Below, in pieces: positions 13,998 through 17,531 of a stretch of 17,531 nucleotides of DNA. The notes under the pieces were generated by a model. The model did not search any database, was not told the origin of the DNA, and saw only the letters and a list, made by a program, of their open reading frames with translations. Within the stretch, counting starts at the first letter, position 1. Each line of letters starts with the position of its first letter. The stretch lies in contig CALGRC010000179.1 in NCBI GenBank assembly GCA_937959315.1, positions 1 through 17,531 on the forward strand. The letters run 5' to 3'. A program made the position numbers and the translations under genes. Source of the DNA: an uncultured Clostridia bacterium. Lineage in GTDB: Bacteria > Bacillota > Clostridia > UMGS1810.

Positions 13998-14963
13998 ATG
14001 GCCGGGAAAATAAAAAAGGTCAATGGTTTTCACAGTATCCCGGAATCGGTATCGATACCGGGGCGGCAGGATACGCTAGGGCAGAGGTTGTGGAAAACCC
14101 TCCGGCATGATTGGGCGGCGTGGCTTTTGTTCCTGCCGGCAATCCTGTTGATGTATTTTGTTGTTTGGCGCCCTATCGCCATGGGGGCATTATATTCTTT
14201 TATGGAAATGAAAGGGTATACGCCGGTCCGGTTTGTAGGGTTTGAAAATTATTTAACAATACTGCGGGATACTGAGTTTGTGAAAACGTTGATCAATACG
14301 GTTTGGTATGTGGTACTTTCCCTTGTGGTTGGTTTTTTGCCGCCGGTTCTCATTGCAATTGTGCTAAACGAAGTGGTGCATGGGCAGCGGTTCTTTAAAT
14401 TTGCCGTGTATTTTCCATCGGTTGTCCCCGCGATTGTCGTTTCTATGATTTGGACGCTGGTATACGCCCCTGACGCAAGCGGGCTTTTCAATATGATTTT
14501 GGAGAAATTGGGGTTTGAACCGTATGTCTGGCTGCAAGACACGCGGTTTACCATCTTATTTATTATCATATCCACAACTTGGCATGGATTTGGGGCGACT
14601 ACCATGTATTACCTGGCGTCGCTGCAAAGCGTCAAGCAGGAACTGTATGAAGCGGCAGTGATTGACGGCGCCGGCCTGTTCCGCAGGCTCCGCACCATTG
14701 CGCTTCCGCATATATCCGGTATTATGCTGCTTTTTTTGGTCAGGCAGATTATCAGCGTGTTCCAAATCATGGTAGAGCCGCTTGCTATGACTGCCGGCGG
14801 GCCGAATAACGCCTCGCTTTCCCTGGCGCTGCAGGCATACCGCTATGCATTTGTGTATTTTAAACCGGCGGAATCCATTGCGCTTTCTATGGTTACATTC
14901 GCGATCTTAATGGTTTTAACATTATTCTATTTCCGGCTGGAAAAACGGATCGATGCCGCATAA
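13998..14963 (+). CDS. Carbohydrate ABC transporter permease, LplB/UgpA type
   Basis: This 321-residue inner-membrane permease has a first membrane segment at about 40-57, a periplasmic loop, then about five more segments. The EAA loop that docks the ATPase is YEAAVIDGAGLFRRLRTIALP (217-237). MTAGGPNNASLSLALQAYRYAF near the C-terminus is typical of the first permease of sugar importers. The ATG at 13998 follows an AAGGGGG site 7 nt upstream; a TTG twenty codons earlier lies within the promoter and is rejected. The partner permease starts 19 nt downstream. No ATPase gene is nearby, as is usual for this class, which shares a general MsmK-like ATPase. Confidence 0.95.
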   Translation: MAGKIKKVNGFHSIPESVSIPGRQDTLGQRLWKTLRHDWAAWLLFLPAILLMYFVVWRPIAMGALYSFMEMKGYTPVRFVGFENYLTILRDTEFVKTLINTVWYVVLSLVVGFLPPVLIAIVLNEVVHGQRFFKFAVYFPSVVPAIVVSMIWTLVYAPDASGLFNMILEKLGFEPYVWLQDTRFTILFIIISTTWHGFGATTMYYLASLQSVKQELYEAAVIDGAGLFRRLRTIALPHISGIMLLFLVRQIISVFQIMVEPLAMTAGGPNNASLSLALQAYRYAFVYFKPAESIALSMVTFAILMVLTLFYFRLEKRIDAA

Positions 14964-14982
14964 GGGTTGAGGGGGGATTACA

Positions 14983-15870
14983 GTGAGGATATATGAGAAA
15001 AAAACATCCGGCGCGCTTACCCAGTTGGAATTGAAGCAGGCACGGTATCAGGTGGTATATTGGTTATTGTTTGTGTTTTTGTTATTGATTACTGTTATTT
15101 GCCTGCTGCCAACTATTTGGGTATTGCTTTCCGCATTCAAAAGCACAGAGGAATACTTGCGCACGCCGCCAACCTTTTGGCCGGAAGAATGGCATTTTGA
15201 AAAATTGGCGAAGGTTTGGGAAAAAGGGAACTTCCTGCGGGTGTATTTCAATACCATTGTTATGGCGGCCGGCAACCTGGTATTTTGTATTTTAAGCTGC
15301 GGCTTGGCAGGATATGTCATATCCCGATTGAAACCCAAAGGGAGCAGGGCGGTATTTGCCGTCATTTTATGGACCTTGATGATGCCAAATACCGTCAGCC
15401 AGGTGCCGCTTTTTATGACGTTCCTAGACTTCCCGTATTTACATTTCAATCTGTCAGATACCTATTTCCCTATGTGGATGATGGCGGGCGCCAATGCGTT
15501 TAATATCCTGTTGTTTAAAAGCTCGTTTGACGCAGTCCCAAAATCATATATAGAAGCCGCGCGGATAGACGGGGCGAGGAACACGACAATTTTTTTCAGG
15601 ATTGTAGTGCCGTTGTCCATCCCGGTGATTATGGTTGTCAGCATATTTACCATCAACGCAACCTGGGGTGATTTTTTCTGGCCTTACCTTATCATCAAAG
15701 AGCCAAGTATACAACCCCTTGGGCTGAAAATATTTGAATTGGAATCCCAGTTGACAGTAGACGAGTATATGACGGCATTGCTCTTTTCTATATTGCCATC
15801 GGTAATCATTTACCTGTGCTTGCAGGATTACATCATGAAAGGGGTTTCGGTAGGCGGTATCAAAGAATAA
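14983..15870 (+). CDS. Carbohydrate ABC transporter permease, LplC/UgpE type
   Basis: This 295-residue permease is the second half of the heterodimeric channel. Its first membrane segment is at about 26-48, and the remaining segments follow from about 92 to the C-terminus. The EAA loop is YIEAARIDGARNTTIFFRIV (189-208). The ending GVSVGGIKE is the usual C-terminus of this permease type. The start is a GTG with GGGGGG 6 nt upstream. It lies between the first permease and the secreted hydrolase with 19 and 15 nt spacers, so the three form one transcript. The substrate is unknown but is presumably the oligosaccharide released by the hydrolase. Confidence 0.95.
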   Translation: MRIYEKKTSGALTQLELKQARYQVVYWLLFVFLLLITVICLLPTIWVLLSAFKSTEEYLRTPPTFWPEEWHFEKLAKVWEKGNFLRVYFNTIVMAAGNLVFCILSCGLAGYVISRLKPKGSRAVFAVILWTLMMPNTVSQVPLFMTFLDFPYLHFNLSDTYFPMWMMAGANAFNILLFKSSFDAVPKSYIEAARIDGARNTTIFFRIVVPLSIPVIMVVSIFTINATWGDFFWPYLIIKEPSIQPLGLKIFELESQLTVDEYMTALLFSILPSVIIYLCLQDYIMKGVSVGGIKE

Positions 15871-15885
15871 GGAAGGAGGAGTAAA

Positions 15886-17531
15886 ATGAAACAGTTAAAA
15901 CGTTGGCTCAGCTTGGTTTTACTATTGGCGCTGACGGCTGCAGCGCCGCCGGCAAACACAGCTTTTGCAGCGGATATCACAGAAGCATATATCCAGATGG
16001 ACGAAAGCGGGGGCGACAGCCATATCAAGGCGGCGCACAAGTATGAGGATGTAGAGCCCATTGTAGCGGAGTATGAAGGGCGCAGCAGCTGGGAAATGAA
16101 CAACAAAAACGGGGATGGAAGGCTTTACATCATGTTCGATTTGGGCAGGGGGTTTATGTATAACCTGATGGACTGTTCCAATGTCGAAGTAGAAATTGAA
16201 TACTTCGATTCAGGCATCAGCAGTTTCAACTTGGAGTATGACAAAGGTGACGGGGCGGTTGGGAAAACCGATTTGGTGTATTTGAGGGATACCGGCCGCT
16301 GGATGTCAGAAACCTTCCTGCTGGAGGCGCCGCGTTTTTCCGATGGCCTGTCCGGCTTTGATATGCGGCTGTGCCTGGCAGGTTCTATTGATTCTACAGT
16401 AGAGAATTATGCGCTTATCGGCGGGATCCGTGTGAAATATGCCGCTTCCCGCGCGCCGGTAGAAATCGCTGTGGCCTCTGACGCGGTTGGCCATATCTTT
16501 TACAACGATGAGCCCATGCTGTTTGACGTGACGCTGCAAAACCGGGATTTTGCCGACTGTGCATTCCAGCTTAAAAGTACGCTGCTTGCCAGCGACGGCA
16601 GCGTGGCGTGGGAACAGGTGCAGGATGAGGCGCTGGGCCGGAACGCAACGTTAACGCTGGAAATCCAGCCGGAAAGCATGCGGTTTGACACCTACATATT
16701 AAAACTGGAAGCATTTGACGATGCCGGGACGGTGTATTCCAGTATCCAGCGGCAGGTTGCACGGGTGAACGCCGTAGAGGACGGGTATAACAACCCCAGG
16801 ATTGGGATTAACATGCATGGGGACCGCGAACCGGACACCGTGCCTGACCAGACGAATTTAGTGGATAAAATCGGCCTGGGTATTATCCGCGGTGGCCCGC
16901 CGTGGCATTTGTACGAGGAACGCCCGAAAAATTACAACCTGGACACATGGTTTAGGGAACAGCTTATTCAATGCAAAGAGCTGGGGATTGATATCCTGTA
17001 TCCGGTTGCCTATGGCTGCCCGGGCGTATACGGCGAGCAAAGCGACCCGCCGGCAAATGATGAAACGCTGAAAGCATACTGCGATTATGCAGAACATTTT
17101 GTAAACGAGACGAAGGACTATATCAAATATTTTGAAATCTGGAACGAATATAATATCCCGGCATTTAACGGCTTGGGATTGCCCCCGTCGCAATACAATA
17201 AAATGGCGATGGCGGTGTCGGAGTCCATTTGGAAAAGCTCCCCGGACGCGGAGATTATTGCGTTCAGCCCGGCCGGCGTTGCCGCACCCTGGGTAGAACA
17301 GATCATTGAAGCCAATCCGGCGATGATGGATTCGTTTACCCATGTCGGTATCCATCCCTATCCGTGGAGCGAGCGGTTTGAAGGTTCCGGGAAGGAACAG
17401 GAATTCCTGACGTTGCTGGATCTCATCAAAAAATATGATCCGGAAGGGCGCAAATACTGGGCGACCGAAATGGGCTGGACGTCTGCGTCGGCGTGGAACC
17501 TGGATGAGGATGACCAGGCAAACTGGAGCGT
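15886..17531 (+). CDS. Secreted clan GH-A-like glycoside hydrolase (3' end cut by window)
   Basis: The frame is open from the ATG at 15886 to the window end, giving 548 residues without a stop. Residues 1-29 are a Sec signal peptide (KQLKR, a hydrophobic stretch LSLVLLLALTAAA, then cleavage after AFA). Residues 30-190 look like a beta-sandwich, possibly carbohydrate-binding, and 190-295 like a second, Ig-like sandwich. A TIM barrel starts near 300 (RIGINMHGD). IWNEYN (419-423) fits the clan GH-A acid/base motif, with Glu421. WATEMGWTS fits the strand-7 nucleophile motif, with Glu528. HVGIHPYPW lies between them as in GH39- and GH5-type enzymes. The exact family cannot be settled without a search. 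The GGAAGGAGGA site is ideal. It is the third gene of the permease operon. Confidence 0.85.
   Translation, partial: MKQLKRWLSLVLLLALTAAAPPANTAFAADITEAYIQMDESGGDSHIKAAHKYEDVEPIVAEYEGRSSWEMNNKNGDGRLYIMFDLGRGFMYNLMDCSNVEVEIEYFDSGISSFNLEYDKGDGAVGKTDLVYLRDTGRWMSETFLLEAPRFSDGLSGFDMRLCLAGSIDSTVENYALIGGIRVKYAASRAPVEIAVASDAVGHIFYNDEPMLFDVTLQNRDFADCAFQLKSTLLASDGSVAWEQVQDEALGRNATLTLEIQPESMRFDTYILKLEAFDDAGTVYSSIQRQVARVNAVEDGYNNPRIGINMHGDREPDTVPDQTNLVDKIGLGIIRGGPPWHLYEERPKNYNLDTWFREQLIQCKELGIDILYPVAYGCPGVYGEQSDPPANDETLKAYCDYAEHFVNETKDYIKYFEIWNEYNIPAFNGLGLPPSQYNKMAMAVSESIWKSSPDAEIIAFSPAGVAAPWVEQIIEANPAMMDSFTHVGIHPYPWSERFEGSGKEQEFLTLLDLIKKYDPEGRKYWATEMGWTSASAWNLDEDDQANWS

Overview
The window looks like chromosomal DNA of a low-to-mid-GC Gram-positive anaerobe, most likely a gut-type member of the Clostridia. 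The reasons are strong AGGAGG-type ribosome binding sites, sigma-A promoters with TTGACA/TATAAT boxes, a YesN/YesM-type two-component system with LplB/LplC-type sugar permeases, and a sirtuin/macrodomain pair of the Firmicutes SirTM type. The genus cannot be fixed from the sequence. No tRNA, rRNA, CRISPR array, transposase or phage gene was seen.

Region 1 (1-4160) is a regulator and stress block. A LysR regulator (86-985) converges on an HxlR regulator (1010-1330, minus). Divergent from the HxlR gene is a two-gene operon: a zinc-type macrodomain ADP-ribose hydrolase (1573-2343) overlapping a SirTM-like sirtuin (2318-3160), closed by a terminator. A separate NAD(P)-binding oxidoreductase gene follows (3440-4069, with its own terminator). 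The macrodomain operon and the oxidoreductase gene share an almost identical 48-bp operator placed identically on a consensus promoter (TTTACA, 17 bp, TATAAT or TATACT). I infer that one regulator, most simply the adjacent HxlR protein, controls both as a redox or electrophile regulon.

Region 2 (4160-7710) is a same-strand series of small accessory enzymes. It holds a decayed methyltransferase remnant, an arginase-fold protein with an altered metal ligand, a GrpB/UPF0157 protein, a blasticidin-S-deaminase-like cytidine deaminase, a YjaB-like acetyltransferase and a RimJ/RimL-type acetyltransferase.

Region 3 (7829-17531) is a carbohydrate-utilisation locus with a divergent control region at 13795-13997. 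Leftward runs a tight operon: a cache-domain membrane protein without a kinase, a YesN-type AraC response regulator, a YesM-type histidine kinase and a cytosolic DUF4091/GH123-like hydrolase. Rightward run two ABC sugar permeases and a secreted clan-A-like glycoside hydrolase that is cut by the window end. Presumably an extracellular glycan is cleaved outside, the products are sensed by the cache proteins, imported by the permeases and trimmed inside. No solute-binding protein or ATPase gene is present in the window.
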